A stretch of DNA of 64,000 nucleotides, taken from positions 248,001 to 312,000 of the forward strand of contig NZ_BBZI01000010.1 of the NCBI RefSeq assembly GCF_008974245.1, given 5' to 3'. Within the stretch, counting starts at the first letter, position 1. Each line of letters opens with the position of its first letter. The translations under genes were made by a program, and so were the position numbers. Shown here piece by piece: positions 1 through 10,033 of the stretch. The DNA is from Streptomyces abyssomicinicus. Lineage in GTDB: Bacteria; Actinomycetota; Actinomycetes; Streptomycetales; Streptomycetaceae. The notes below the pieces were generated by a model. It did not search any database. It saw nothing but the letters and a program-made list of their open reading frames with translations, and was not told the DNA's origin.

Positions 1-897
<897 letters not shown>

Positions 898-963
898 GAC
901 GGCTGAGACGAGGAGCACCGGGCGCGCCACCCGCTTCGGGCCGCGGGGCGAAGGGCTGACAGC

Positions 964-2241
964 TCAGCGAGGATCGGGGGCGGGCCCGGTTCCCTCGGCG
1001 CCCCGGTCCCGGACCCGCGCCGACTCCCCGAGGGCGGTGTCCGTCGTCCGCGTCCCGGCACCGCCGCTGAGAAGGAGGCCGACCGCGGCGGCGGCCGCAG
1101 CGGTGCCGGCCGCGAGGAGCAGCACGCGGTGGTCCACGAGCGCGAGCAGGCCGGCTCCGGCGGCCAGTGCGACGGCGTTGGGGGCGAAGAGGAGGGTGTT
1201 GGCGGTGGCCGCGACCCGGCCCAGGAGATCGTCCGGGGTCTCGCGCTGAACGGCTGTCATGGCCGCGATCAGCACGCACGGCAACCCCGCGCCGATCAGC
1301 ACGCCGGCGAACAGGACGACCGGGAGCGAGGGGACGACGCGCAGTGCGACGCCGGCCGCGAACAGCATGATCCCGGCCGCGGCGAAGACCCGTTCGGGCA
1401 TCCGCCGCAGCAGAGCGCCGGCGAACAGCCCGACGACCACGGAGCCGATGCCCTGCACGGCGTAGAGGACACCCGCGTAGGCGGGCGGACGGTCGAGACC
1501 GGCGTCGACCACGGGGTAGACCGACGCCCCGTTCACCCCGGCCATGCCCATGGTCGCGGCCCCGGCCAGCACCAGGCGCCACAGAACCGGGTGATGTCGC
1601 AGGAAGCGGATTCCCTCGGCGGTCCGGGCGCTCCGTCGTCGGGTTTCCGCCGGGCGGTGCGAGGGTTCCGACACGCGAATGAGGGCGAAGGCCAGGGCGG
1701 CGAGCACGAAGGTGACCGCGTCCAGCAGGACCACCGCCGTGCCGCCGAACCGGACGAACAGAAGCGCGCCCAGGAGCGGGGCGACCAGTTTCATGCCCTC
1801 GTTCGCCGTCATGCGCAGGCCGTTGAAGTCGCCGCGCAGCTGCTCCGGTACGGCGGTGGCCACCAGTGCGGCTTCCGCCGCGTCCAGCAACACCGTGCTG
1901 ACGCCGTACACGGTCAGTACGGCGAACAGGATCCAGATCCGGTCGGCGGAACGGACGGCGAGGAGCGGCAGCAGCACCGCGGCCATGCCGAGATTGGTCC
2001 CGATCAGCAACGGCCGCCGACGCCCGCGGTCGGCCAGTGTGCCGATCAGCGGGCCGAGCAGCATGGGCGCCCATACGCAGAAGGTCGTCAGTGCGGCCAG
2101 ACTGTCCGACCCGGTGAGCGACTTCGCCCACACGCCGGCCGCCAGGGCCATGACGGAGCTCCCGAAGCCCGAGACCACCACACCGCTCAGGTACAGAACC
2201 ACGTTGCGATGGCGTAGGACCCGCCCTCCGCCCCATCCCAT
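964..2241 (-). CDS. MFS transporter (probable drug or siderophore efflux)
   Basis: A 425-residue polytopic membrane protein with about 12 hydrophobic segments and the family A-loop GTLADRGRRRPLL between TM2 and TM3, typical of the MFS_3/EntS-like and macrolide-efflux branch. The ATG at 2241 was chosen because GGAAGGGG lies about 7 bases upstream; the longer open frame to 3291 is the shadow of the neighbouring peptidase. The C-terminal tail is short, charged and disordered. MFS proteins of this branch act as proton-driven exporters; the substrate is unknown. It follows the M23 peptidase gene on the same strand by 56 bases and may be co-transcribed. Confidence 0.85.
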   Translation of the reverse strand: MGWGGGRVLRHRNVVLYLSGVVVSGFGSSVMALAAGVWAKSLTGSDSLAALTTFCVWAPMLLGPLIGTLADRGRRRPLLIGTNLGMAAVLLPLLAVRSADRIWILFAVLTVYGVSTVLLDAAEAALVATAVPEQLRGDFNGLRMTANEGMKLVAPLLGALLFVRFGGTAVVLLDAVTFVLAALAFALIRVSEPSHRPAETRRRSARTAEGIRFLRHHPVLWRLVLAGAATMGMAGVNGASVYPVVDAGLDRPPAYAGVLYAVQGIGSVVVGLFAGALLRRMPERVFAAAGIMLFAAGVALRVVPSLPVVLFAGVLIGAGLPCVLIAAMTAVQRETPDDLLGRVAATANTLLFAPNAVALAAGAGLLALVDHRVLLLAAGTAAAAAAVGLLLSGGAGTRTTDTALGESARVRDRGAEGTGPAPDPR

Positions 2242-2297
2242 CTCCCCACCCCTTCCACCGACAGGAATCGGCCTGCGGGCCGCAGCGGCCGGGAGGA

Positions 2298-3503
2298 TCA
2301 GCAGGCGCCGTTGACGGCCCCGTTGTAACCGGTCCACAGGTAGGCGTCGGAGATCCAGGTTCCGTCGCTCAGCCGGTTCCACAGCGAGGTGGTGCCGAAA
2401 CGGCCCTGGTGCGTCGTGCCGTTGCGGGAGCAGGAGACGGTCACGGTCGTCCCGTCGGCCACCGAGCCGACCGCCGCGTACCCGGTGCCCGGCCCGGACC
2501 GCTTGTTCACCGAGCCGCCGCCGTTGGCGTCCACGATGCCCTGGGTCAGGCCCAGCGCGCCGTGGTTGTGGAGGGCGCCGCCGTTGTACCGGGTGGTGGA
2601 GCCGTGCATCGCGTACCCCTCGTACCAGCCGGTGGAGTAGAAGACCCAGCCGCCGATGCCGTGGTCGGCGATCGGTACGTAGGCGTTGTTCTGCCGCAGG
2701 CCGAAGTGGACGTGGCGGCCGGTGGCGGAGCCGCCGCAGGCCACGTTGGTGCCGGTGTTGCCGAGGAACGTGCCCTGGGAGACGCTGGTCCCGTTGGCGT
2801 TGACGTGCCCGGTGAGGTGGTAGTAGTCCGAGGCGTAACCCCGGTCGTGGATGACGCGGACGAAGCCCGAGCACATGGTGTAGGCGGCGCCCGCCCGGGT
2901 CGCCCGGACCGCCTGGTCGCCGCCCGCGAAGTCCACCGAGCTGTAGGGACCGCTGGCACCGTCCCACTGGTGGGGGCCGCCGGTCATCGTCCAGGAGGCG
3001 CCGGTGGACCAGGGCAGGGCCATGCCGGTGCGGTAGTCCCCGCCCGTGAGGGGCCGGACGAAGTCGCCGGGGGAGAGGGGCTCGGCGGCGGCGGTGGGGC
3101 CGGCGGAGGCGAAGATCCTCTTCTCCTCGGCCGTCACCACGGGCGAGTCGGCGGCGAGGTCCGCGAAGGCCGGTTCGCCGTCGAAGGCGACCGTCCAGCC
3201 GTCGCCCTCCGCCCTGGCCACGAAGACGGCGCCGGTGGGAGCGGCGCCTTCCGTCCTCGGCGCGACGACGACGGCGGTCCCGAAGGCCCACCTGCCGCCC
3301 TTCTCCCGGGTGACCTCGACCCGGGTCTCGTCCGGGCCGGCGCTGCGGCCGGTGAGCGCGGTCTGTCCGAGGAGCTTGTCGGTCACGGCCGTGGTGACCG
3401 AGGTGCGGGGCGCGGCCTGGGCGGTCGCGGGTAAGGCGAGAACGGCCGGGGCGAGCGCGAGGACGGCGGTCAGGATCGCTGCCACACGTCTGCGGTGGGA
3501 CAC
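2298..3503 (-). CDS. Secreted M23 (lysostaphin-like) metallopeptidase with SH3-like C-terminus
   Basis: The 401-residue product begins with a signal peptide (RRR then a hydrophobic stretch, ending near PATAQA). The GTG start at 3503 has GGGAGAG five bases upstream. The M23/LytM-type zinc site is seen as His178, Asp191 and an HVH triad at 264-266, in a region rich in aromatic and glycine residues (HLTGH near 229-233). The last about 80 residues (VNKRSGPGTGY...) resemble a bacterial SH3 cell-wall-binding domain. Such enzymes cut peptidoglycan cross-bridges outside the cell. The N-terminal 140 residues after the signal are family-specific and not assigned. Confidence 0.87.
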   Translation of the reverse strand: MSHRRRVAAILTAVLALAPAVLALPATAQAAPRTSVTTAVTDKLLGQTALTGRSAGPDETRVEVTREKGGRWAFGTAVVVAPRTEGAAPTGAVFVARAEGDGWTVAFDGEPAFADLAADSPVVTAEEKRIFASAGPTAAAEPLSPGDFVRPLTGGDYRTGMALPWSTGASWTMTGGPHQWDGASGPYSSVDFAGGDQAVRATRAGAAYTMCSGFVRVIHDRGYASDYYHLTGHVNANGTSVSQGTFLGNTGTNVACGGSATGRHVHFGLRQNNAYVPIADHGIGGWVFYSTGWYEGYAMHGSTTRYNGGALHNHGALGLTQGIVDANGGGSVNKRSGPGTGYAAVGSVADGTTVTVSCSRNGTTHQGRFGTTSLWNRLSDGTWISDAYLWTGYNGAVNGAC

Positions 3504-3610
3504 GACATCTCTCCCTGCGTCAGGGGTGGGGGTGGTGCGCCCGGAGGGCTTACCGAGGGTAAGGATGCGGAGCCCGGCCGTCCAGAGGCCCCGTGCCACC
3601 CGCGCCCGGA

Positions 3611-3658
3611 CGACGCGAAGGCCCGCCGCACCGAAGTGCGGCGGGCCTTCCCGCGTCG
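3611..3658 (-). terminator. Strong nested hairpin terminator of cstA-ybdD
   Basis: A perfect 14-bp stem (3618-3631 with 3636-3649) around a CGAA tetraloop, extended by an outer 7-bp stem (CGACGCG/CGCGTCG at 3611-3617 and 3652-3658). It begins 10 bases after the ybdD stop and separates that operon from the M23 gene. No T-run follows, as is usual in streptomycetes. Confidence 0.8.
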
Positions 3659-3667
3659 CGGAGGCGG

Positions 3668-3877
3668 TCAGCAGCAGCCGCCGCCCTCACGGGGATCGGC
3701 GTCACGCCGGTCCACGCGCCGGTTCTCGAACTCCCGCCGGGTGAGCACCCGCACCCCCGGGTCGTGCGAGCGGGCGTGGGCCACGTAGCGGTCGTACGCG
3801 TGCTCACCGTTCAGCTCGCGCAGCAGCCACCACGCCCGGGCGCCCGCCTCCCGCAACCGGGTCAGCGCGGGGGTCAT
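3668..3877 (-). CDS. ybdD: YbdD/YjiX family small protein (DUF466)
   Basis: A 69-residue basic protein whose core (LNGEHAYDRYVAHARSH, then LTRREFENRRVDRRD) is the DUF466/YbdD signature; it ends in Cys-Cys. The ATG overlaps the cstA stop by one base (TGATG), so translation is coupled. In enterobacteria YbdD-like proteins are needed with CstA-type carriers for pyruvate uptake, and the same pairing here supports that role. The initiator was chosen from the overlap; a longer open frame (to 4288) is an antisense-like shadow of cstA. Confidence 0.88.
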   Translation of the reverse strand: MTPALTRLREAGARAWWLLRELNGEHAYDRYVAHARSHDPGVRVLTRREFENRRVDRRDADPREGGGCC

Positions 3878-6009
3878 CACTCGGCTCCGGCGCCGACCAG
3901 CTCCTTCTCCTCCGTCTGCGGCTTGCGCAGGGAGAAGGCGGGAACCTCGAGCTCGGACTTCACGTACGGGTCCTCCTGGAGCGGCAGCTTGCTCTTCCCG
4001 CGCAGGTGGGCCACCGACACGCACAGGCAGGAGAAGAAGACCACCAGGGTCAGGCCCGCGAAGACCGCCATCAGGGTGCCGGTCACCGTCGAGTTGGTGA
4101 TGACCGTCGACATGTCGTCGAGGGTCTTCGCCGGGGCGAGGACCTTGCCGGCCTCCAGGGCGTCCGCGTAGGTGGAGCGCTGGGCCCAGAAGCCGATCTT
4201 CGGGTTGTCGGAGAACAGCTTCTGGTAGCTGGCGGTCATGGTCACGGCCAGCGCCCAGGCGAGCGGCAGGGCGGTGACCCATGCCCACTTGAGCCGGCCC
4301 GACTTGATCAGCAGCGTCGTGGAGATGGTCAGCGCGATCGAGGCGAGCAGCTGGTTGGCGATGCCGAACAGGGGGTAGAGCTGGTTGATGCCGCCCAGCG
4401 GGTCACTGACGCCGACCCACAGGAAGTAGCCCCAGCACAGGACGACCACCGCGGAGCAGATCCAGATGGCGGGCTTCCAGTCCTTGTCGCGGAAGCGCGG
4501 GACCACGTTGCCGATGGTGTCCTGGAGCATGAAGCGGCCCACCCGGGTCGCGGCGTCCACCGCGGTGAGGATGAAGAGCGCCTCGAACATCAGGGCGAAG
4601 TGGTACCAGAACGACATCATGCCGGTGGAGCCGAAGGCCTTGGCGAGGATCATCGACATGCCGACGGCCAGCGTCGGCGCGCCACCGGTACGGGCGATCA
4701 GGCTCTCCTCGCCGACCTGGTCGGCGGCGTGCTGCAGCGCCTCGGGGCTGATGGTGAAGCCGAAGCCGGCCACCGCCTGGGAGGCGGACTGCACGGTGTC
4801 GCCCAGCACGCCGGCCGGAGCGTTCATCGCGTAGTACAGGCCCGGGTCCAGGACGCAGGCGCAGATCAGAGCCATGATCGCGACGAAGGACTCCATCAGC
4901 ATCGAGCCGTAGCCGATGCCCGGGATCTGGCTCTCCTTCTGGATCATCTTCGGCGTGGTGCCGGCCGAGATCAGGGAGTGGAAGCCGGACAGGGCGCCAC
5001 AGGCGATGGTGATGAAGGCGAACGGGAACAGCGAGCCGGCGAAGACCGGGCCGGTGCCGCTGCTCGCGAACTCGGAGACCGCCGGGACGTTGACGTCCGG
5101 GTTGGCGACCAGCACACCCACGGCGAGCAGCACGATGGTGCCGATCTTCATGAAGGTGGACAGGTAGTCGCGGGGCGCCAGCAGCATCCACACGGGCAAC
5201 ACGGCGGCCACGAAGCCGTAGACGACCAGGCAGATGACCAGGGTCTTCGGGCTCAGGACGAAGGCGTCCGCGAAGGAGGACTCGGAGACCCAGCGACCGC
5301 CCATGATGGCGGCCAGCAGCAGCACCACACCGATCAGGCTGACCTCGGTGACCTTGCCGGGGCGCAGGAACCGCAGGTAGCCGCCCATGAAGAGGGCGAT
5401 CGGGATGGTCATGCCGATGGAGAAGGTGCCCCACGCGGAGTGGGCGAGCGCCTGCACGACGACCAGCGCCAGCACGGCCAGGATGATGATCATGATCGCG
5501 AAGACCGCGATCAGCGCGGCGATGCCGCCGATCCGCCCGATCTCGTCACGGGCCATCTGGCCGAGCGACTTGCCGTTGCGGCGGGTCGAGAAGAAGAGCA
5601 CGACCATGTCCTGGACGGCGCCCGCGAAGATCACGCCGACGATGATCCAGATGGTGCCGGGGAGGTAGCCCATCTGGGCCGCCAGTACCGGTCCCACCAG
5701 CGGGCCGGCGCCCGCGATCGCGGCGAAGTGGTGGCCGAAGAGCACCCGCTTGTCGGTCGGGTGGTAGTCCACGCCGTCGTTGTGCCGCTCCGCCGGGGTC
5801 GCGCGCGTGTCGTCGACGCGGAGGACCCTGCGGGCGATGAACCGGGCGTAGAAACGCTGGGCGATCAGATAGGAACCGACCGCCGCGGCGACGATCCAGG
5901 TGGCCGATATCTTCTCACCGCGAGCGAGTGCGATGGCTACCCAACCGGCGGCGCCGATGGCTGCCACCAGCAGCCAAACGGCGATGCTGCGGGGACTGGT
6001 GCGGGACAC
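3877..6009 (-). CDS. cstA: Carbon starvation protein CstA (pyruvate/peptide transporter)
   Basis: A 710-residue membrane protein with many transmembrane segments. Family landmarks include the early GVDYHPTDKRVLFGHHFAAIAGAGPLVGPVLAAQMGYLPG block and the later SGFHSLISAGTTPKMI block, both CstA hallmarks. GTG start at 6009 with AAAGG about 10 bases upstream. CstA proteins take up pyruvate, and peptides have also been proposed, during carbon limitation. It forms a two-gene operon with ybdD. No two-component pyruvate sensor (BtsSR-like) is adjacent, so the regulator is not in view. Confidence 0.93.
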   Translation of the reverse strand: MSRTSPRSIAVWLLVAAIGAAGWVAIALARGEKISATWIVAAAVGSYLIAQRFYARFIARRVLRVDDTRATPAERHNDGVDYHPTDKRVLFGHHFAAIAGAGPLVGPVLAAQMGYLPGTIWIIVGVIFAGAVQDMVVLFFSTRRNGKSLGQMARDEIGRIGGIAALIAVFAIMIIILAVLALVVVQALAHSAWGTFSIGMTIPIALFMGGYLRFLRPGKVTEVSLIGVVLLLAAIMGGRWVSESSFADAFVLSPKTLVICLVVYGFVAAVLPVWMLLAPRDYLSTFMKIGTIVLLAVGVLVANPDVNVPAVSEFASSGTGPVFAGSLFPFAFITIACGALSGFHSLISAGTTPKMIQKESQIPGIGYGSMLMESFVAIMALICACVLDPGLYYAMNAPAGVLGDTVQSASQAVAGFGFTISPEALQHAADQVGEESLIARTGGAPTLAVGMSMILAKAFGSTGMMSFWYHFALMFEALFILTAVDAATRVGRFMLQDTIGNVVPRFRDKDWKPAIWICSAVVVLCWGYFLWVGVSDPLGGINQLYPLFGIANQLLASIALTISTTLLIKSGRLKWAWVTALPLAWALAVTMTASYQKLFSDNPKIGFWAQRSTYADALEAGKVLAPAKTLDDMSTVITNSTVTGTLMAVFAGLTLVVFFSCLCVSVAHLRGKSKLPLQEDPYVKSELEVPAFSLRKPQTEEKELVGAGAE

Positions 6010-6121
6010 GTCGTCGTGCCTTTCGTTGCAGTGAATCGATGGCGCTTCGCTGATGCTAACGGCAGTAACGCGCCTCTCATCAGCGGTGTTGCGTATCTCA
6101 CTTCCTTGATCGGAACCAATT

Positions 6122-6160
6122 ACGGGTGGCCGGTCGCGTCAGCGATATCCGGCCACCCGT
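6122..6160 (-). terminator. Hairpin terminator after the EEP-family gene
   Basis: Inverted repeat ACGGGTGGCCGG (6122-6133) and CCGGCCACCCGT (6149-6160) with a 15-base loop. It lies 62 bases past the stop of the 6222-7115 gene and upstream of the cstA start, so it should isolate cstA from read-through. Confidence 0.7.
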
Positions 6161-6221
6161 CAGGAAGGGGCGGTTTCGGTGCTCTCGAGTTCTCCGGCGC
6201 GACCGCCGAAGGTCCGCGAGG

Positions 6222-7115
6222 TCAGCGCCCCCGGCGCAGGGCGAGGTCCGCGACGACCGGACGGTGGTCCGAGGCGAGCGTCTCGGGCACCGTGACCCCC
6301 TTCACCTCGACCGCGCCCCGGGAGACGGCGACGTAGTCGATCCGGGTCCTCGGGTCGAGCGCCGGGTACGTCGGAACGTCCGCGCCCGCCGCCGCCGACG
6401 CGTCGGTCAGGTGCTCCCACAGGGGAGCCAGCTCGGGCGCCGCGGCGACGGCGTTGAAGTCGCCGGTGAGGACCTGCCGCGGGCAGCGGCCGTGCCTGTC
6501 GCAGTCCTCGCCCATGACGCGCAGCGTGTCGGCGACCTGCGCCGCCCGTATCGAGGGGTCCGCCCGGTAGTCCAGGTGCGTGGTGTAGACGTGCACCGGC
6601 ACGCCCTTCACGCGGATCCTCACCTCCGGGAACCCGGGGGCGAGGGCGGGCACCGGTTCGGCGTCTTGGGTCGAGAGCCGGGTGATGTCGTGGTTCTCGG
6701 CCGCCAGGACGGGATACCGCGAAAGGATCGCCACCCCGTACTCACGGCGCGGGGCGTCCGCCGTGACCGGGTCCAGGCTGTATATCGGGGCGAAGAAGAC
6801 CTCCATGCCGAGTCTCTCGCCCAGCTCCGTCGCCAGGTCCCGCCAGGCGCTCCGGGCACCCCAGTGGACATCGACCTCCTGGAGGCCGATCACGTCCGCG
6901 TCCATGGCCCGCAGCTCCTCGACCTGCCGGTCGAGGTCGAAGACGTTGTCCGTCCCCGCGCCCGCGTGGATGTTGTACGAGGCGACCCGCAGCGGCACGG
7001 TCGCCGCCCCGGCCGGCGGGGCCGCGTACGCGCCCGCCGGAGCGGTGCCGGGCAGCGTGAGCGCCCCCAGCAGTCCCGCAGTGACCAACAGTTGTGCCGT
7101 ACGACGACGCCGCAT
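6222..7115 (-). CDS. Secreted endonuclease/exonuclease/phosphatase-fold protein
   Basis: About 297 residues. An N-terminal RRRR followed by a hydrophobic segment and Ala-rich cleavage region indicates export. Mature EEP-fold motifs in order: ASYNIHAG (metal/base Asn), LQEVD (metal-binding Glu), THLDYR, TGDFNAV and the terminal SDHRPVVADL with the catalytic Asp-His. The family cuts phosphodiesters or phosphomonoesters (nucleases, sphingomyelinases, inositol phosphatases). No specificity-defining insert is recognisable. GTG at 7118 directly precedes ATG 7115; ATG is preferred because GAGGGGG then has a 7-base spacer. Confidence 0.86.
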   Translation of the reverse strand: MRRRRTAQLLVTAGLLGALTLPGTAPAGAYAAPPAGAATVPLRVASYNIHAGAGTDNVFDLDRQVEELRAMDADVIGLQEVDVHWGARSAWRDLATELGERLGMEVFFAPIYSLDPVTADAPRREYGVAILSRYPVLAAENHDITRLSTQDAEPVPALAPGFPEVRIRVKGVPVHVYTTHLDYRADPSIRAAQVADTLRVMGEDCDRHGRCPRQVLTGDFNAVAAAPELAPLWEHLTDASAAAGADVPTYPALDPRTRIDYVAVSRGAVEVKGVTVPETLASDHRPVVADLALRRGR

Positions 7116-7233
7116 CACGCAGCCCCCTCAAGTCCGTTGCGGATCTTGGCACTTGCGCGCAGTACGGTACCGGCGCCGGGGGCCCGGCGGAACGCCACCG
7201 CGCCCGGGGTCCGGGAGAGGCCGAAAGTCGTCC

Positions 7234-7359
7234 TCAGGGGGCGGTGTCCTGCCCCGCCGCCGGAGCACCGTCCAGCCGCAGCACGATCCGGCAGTGTTCC
7301 TCCGCCTCGACGGTCACCCGCCGCCCCCAGTGGGCGGTCAGGCGTTCCGCCACGCGCAC
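7234..7359 (-). CDS. Possible 41-residue small protein
   Basis: A GTG-started frame beginning 5 bases after the stop of the questin-oxidase-like gene encodes 41 residues with a natural-looking composition (VAERLTAHWGRR, then HCRIVLRLDG). No clear ribosome site is present beyond coupling to the upstream stop. No homologous family is recognised. It could be a translationally coupled micro-protein or chance. Confidence 0.25.
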   Translation of the reverse strand: MRVAERLTAHWGRRVTVEAEEHCRIVLRLDGAPAAGQDTAP

Positions 7360-7364
7360 CGGGC

Positions 7365-8411
7365 TCAGGCGTCCGGGGGGCCGATCAGCCGGAGTGCCTG
7401 CTCCACGGCGACCAGGCACTCCCCGTTCCCCGAGCGGGCCGCGACGTCGAGCGCGGTGTCGGCCAGCTTGATGACGTGCTCGTCGCCGTGCTCGACCGCG
7501 CGGGCGAACAGTTCCTCGCCCGTCCCCGACACCCGGGGAACCTCGGCCGCGGGCGTCGCGTAGACGGCGGTCACCGCCGCGGAGGCGGCCCAGGCCGCCC
7601 GAAGACTCGGCTCCCACAGCTCGCGCGGCAGCGCCGGCAGGGTCCGCAGCACGGCGTTGGGCGCCGTCGCCGCGTGCACCAGCATCACCGGGTCACCGTG
7701 GGCATGGACGGCGAACCGGCCCGTCGCCGCGGTGACCAACTCCGCCAGCGTCTCCTGGGCCTCCCGCGGTCCGGCGGGGGCACGCAGCGAGGCGGTGGCG
7801 CCGGTCCACCCCGGGGCCGACCCGAGCAGCGCCAGCCGCTCCCTGATACCGCCCCGGTTCGGCCCCACCCGCGGTACCGCGGCCAGCGCCTCGCCCGGGG
7901 AGGCCGCGCCGGACGGCCGGGCGACGCCGGCCAGCGGCTGGTGACGGCCCGCCCAGTACGCCAGCCCATGGGCGAGCTCGGTGACCCTGGCCGCGTTCTC
8001 CCCGTACTCCAGCAGCGCCCGCACGGCGTGCCCCACCCGGATCACCGGATGCGTCGCCCCGGCGACGATCCCCGGCAGCAGCCGCGGCCACCAGCGCACC
8101 AGGACCGGCCGCCAGCCCTCCTCGACGACGGCCCGGCCGAAGTACACGGTCCAGTCGCCGAGCCTGCGCGGATCGCCCAGCGCCTCGCGCCACTCCGCCT
8201 CCGGCACCGGAGCCGACGAGCGGGGCATGTCCTCCAGCTTGGTGAGCGCGTACCGCTCCAGCCAGCGGTGCGCGCTCGCCCCGTGACCGTGCCGGACCAG
8301 CGCCTCCACCGCCATGGGGGCGTGGTTGGAGAGCCAGCCGTCACGCTCGGGCCCCGCCCGGTGCAGCCGTTCCAGCGCCTCGTCCAGTACTCCGGTGTCC
8401 GTGCCGCTCAT
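7365..8411 (-). CDS. Questin oxidase-like protein (DUF4243 family)
   Basis: A 348-residue, mostly alpha-helical soluble protein. The N-terminal GWLSNHAPMAVEALVRHGH block and the central THPVIRVGHAVRALLEYGENAARVTELAHGLAYWAGRH block (conserved histidines) are characteristic of the questin oxidase/AflY-like family. Fungal members carry out Baeyer-Villiger-type ring opening of anthraquinones. Bacterial members are common in streptomycetes but mostly uncharacterised, so the reaction here is inferred only by family. It is followed closely by a possible small ORF and is divergent from the S33 hydrolase gene. Confidence 0.72.
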   Translation of the reverse strand: MSGTDTGVLDEALERLHRAGPERDGWLSNHAPMAVEALVRHGHGASAHRWLERYALTKLEDMPRSSAPVPEAEWREALGDPRRLGDWTVYFGRAVVEEGWRPVLVRWWPRLLPGIVAGATHPVIRVGHAVRALLEYGENAARVTELAHGLAYWAGRHQPLAGVARPSGAASPGEALAAVPRVGPNRGGIRERLALLGSAPGWTGATASLRAPAGPREAQETLAELVTAATGRFAVHAHGDPVMLVHAATAPNAVLRTLPALPRELWEPSLRAAWAASAAVTAVYATPAAEVPRVSGTGEELFARAVEHGDEHVIKLADTALDVAARSGNGECLVAVEQALRLIGPPDA

Positions 8412-8620
8412 CCTCGTCAGCTCCCTCGGGCCGGTGTCGGGGGCCGGCCCCTCGGATCGATGCCCGGTACCGGCCTGGTGCAGTCACCGCAGTCAACCTA
8501 GGGGAGCGCGGCGGCCCGGTACACCGGCCCGGGACCCAGGTCCCGGGTCCCGGCCGCCCCTCCTCCCCGGGACTGTGCTGAACTGGGGCGACCCCCCTCC
8601 GACCGCCCCGGGAGCATGCC

Positions 8621-9925
8621 TTGACCCTCCGCTACCGCCAGCCCGGCGTCGTCCTCACCGACCACCGCTTCACCGTGCCGCTCGACCACGCCGACCCGGG
8701 CGGCGAGACCATCGAGCTGTACGCACGCGAGGTGGTGGCGAGCGACAAGGCGGACCGGGACCTGCCCTGGCTGCTGTACCTGCAGGGCGGCCCCGGCATG
8801 CCCGCCCACCGCTTCGTCGGACGGCAGGCCTGGCTGGAGCGGGCCCTGAGCGAGTTCCGGGTGCTCCTGCTGGACCAGCGGGGCACCGGCGCCTCGACCC
8901 CGGCCAACCCGCAGACGCTCCCGCTGCGCGGCGGCCCGGCCGAACAGGCGGACTACCTCACGCGCTTCCGGGCCGACTCGATCGTCCGCGACTGCGAGGC
9001 GATCCGCCCCCTGCTCACCGGCGGCGCGCCCTGGACGGTGCTCGGCCAGAGCTTCGGCGGCTTCTGCACCGTCGCCTACCTCTCGCTCGCCCCCGAGGGC
9101 CTGGCCGCCGCCCTGATCACCGGCGGCCTGCCCTCCCTGCACGCCCACGCCGACGACGTCTACCGCGCCGCCTATCCGCGCATGGAGCGCAAGGTCGCCG
9201 CCCACTACGCCCGCTACCCCCAGGACGTCGAGCGGGTCCGCCGCATCGCCGAGCACCTGCTGCGGCACGACGTCGAACTGCCGGGCGGCCACCGGCTCAC
9301 CGCCGAGGCGTTCCAGTCACTGGGCGCCATGCTCGGCTCCGGCGACGGCAGCCACCGGCTGCACTTCCTGCTGGAGGACGCCTTCGTGCTCCCCACCCCG
9401 GACGGGCTCCAGCTCTCCGACGCCTTCCTCGAGCAGGTCCGGCAGACCCTCACCTACGTGAGCCACCCGCTCTACGCGGTGCTCCACGAGGCCATCTACG
9501 CCCAGGACGACCGGCCGACCGCCTGGTCCGCCGAACGGGTGCGCGCCGAGTTCCCGCAGTTCGACGCCGGCCGGGCGCTCGAGGAGGGCGAGGCCGTGCT
9601 CCTCACCGGCGAGACCGTGCACCCCTGGCTGTTCGACTGCGACCCCGCGCTGCGACCGCTCCGGGAGGCCGCCGAGGTCCTCGCCGCACGCACCGAATGG
9701 ACCCCGCTCTACGACCCGCGGCGGCTCGCCGCCAACGAGGTCCCGGTGGCGGCCGCCGTCTACCACGACGACCTCTACGTCGACACCGGCCACGCGCTGG
9801 AGACCGCCCGCGCGATCCGCGGCCTGCGGACCTGGGTCACCGACGAGTTCGAGCACGACGGCGTCCGCGCGGGCGGAACGCGGGTCCTGGACCGTCTCCT
9901 GGCCCTGGTACGCGACGAGGCCTGA
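8621..9925 (+). CDS. Alpha/beta hydrolase, prolyl iminopeptidase family S33
   Basis: 434 residues, cytoplasmic. The oxyanion-hole motif QGGPG is at 55-59, the LDQRGTG strand-turn near 85-91, and the nucleophile elbow GQSFGG puts catalytic Ser at 144. A late DTGHA segment near 388 supplies the likely catalytic His. Length and motifs match proline iminopeptidases, which release N-terminal proline from peptides. The start is TTG at 8621 with GGGAG seven bases upstream; the nearer ATG at 8616 is out of frame. Confidence 0.86.
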   Translation: MTLRYRQPGVVLTDHRFTVPLDHADPGGETIELYAREVVASDKADRDLPWLLYLQGGPGMPAHRFVGRQAWLERALSEFRVLLLDQRGTGASTPANPQTLPLRGGPAEQADYLTRFRADSIVRDCEAIRPLLTGGAPWTVLGQSFGGFCTVAYLSLAPEGLAAALITGGLPSLHAHADDVYRAAYPRMERKVAAHYARYPQDVERVRRIAEHLLRHDVELPGGHRLTAEAFQSLGAMLGSGDGSHRLHFLLEDAFVLPTPDGLQLSDAFLEQVRQTLTYVSHPLYAVLHEAIYAQDDRPTAWSAERVRAEFPQFDAGRALEEGEAVLLTGETVHPWLFDCDPALRPLREAAEVLAARTEWTPLYDPRRLAANEVPVAAAVYHDDLYVDTGHALETARAIRGLRTWVTDEFEHDGVRAGGTRVLDRLLALVRDEA

Positions 9926-9970
9926 CGCCGGGTCCGGGCAGGGGCGCGCCCCGGGCACGCCACGTGCGCC

Positions 9971-10004
9971 GGGGCGGCGGCCGGACACACCCGGCCGCCG
10001 CCCC
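9971..10004. terminator. Bidirectional terminator between convergent genes
   Basis: A perfect 14-bp GC stem (GGGGCGGCGGCCGG with its complement) around the loop ACACAC. It lies between the S33 hydrolase (ending 9925) and the convergent P450 (ending 10034). Confidence 0.8.
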
Positions 10005-10033
10005 GTGTCACCGGACCGCCGTGGCCACCCGCG

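Noticed and set aside
964-3291. 775-codon continuous minus frame
   Set aside because: Only the part to 2241 codes for the MFS protein; the rest is the M23 gene read in another frame.
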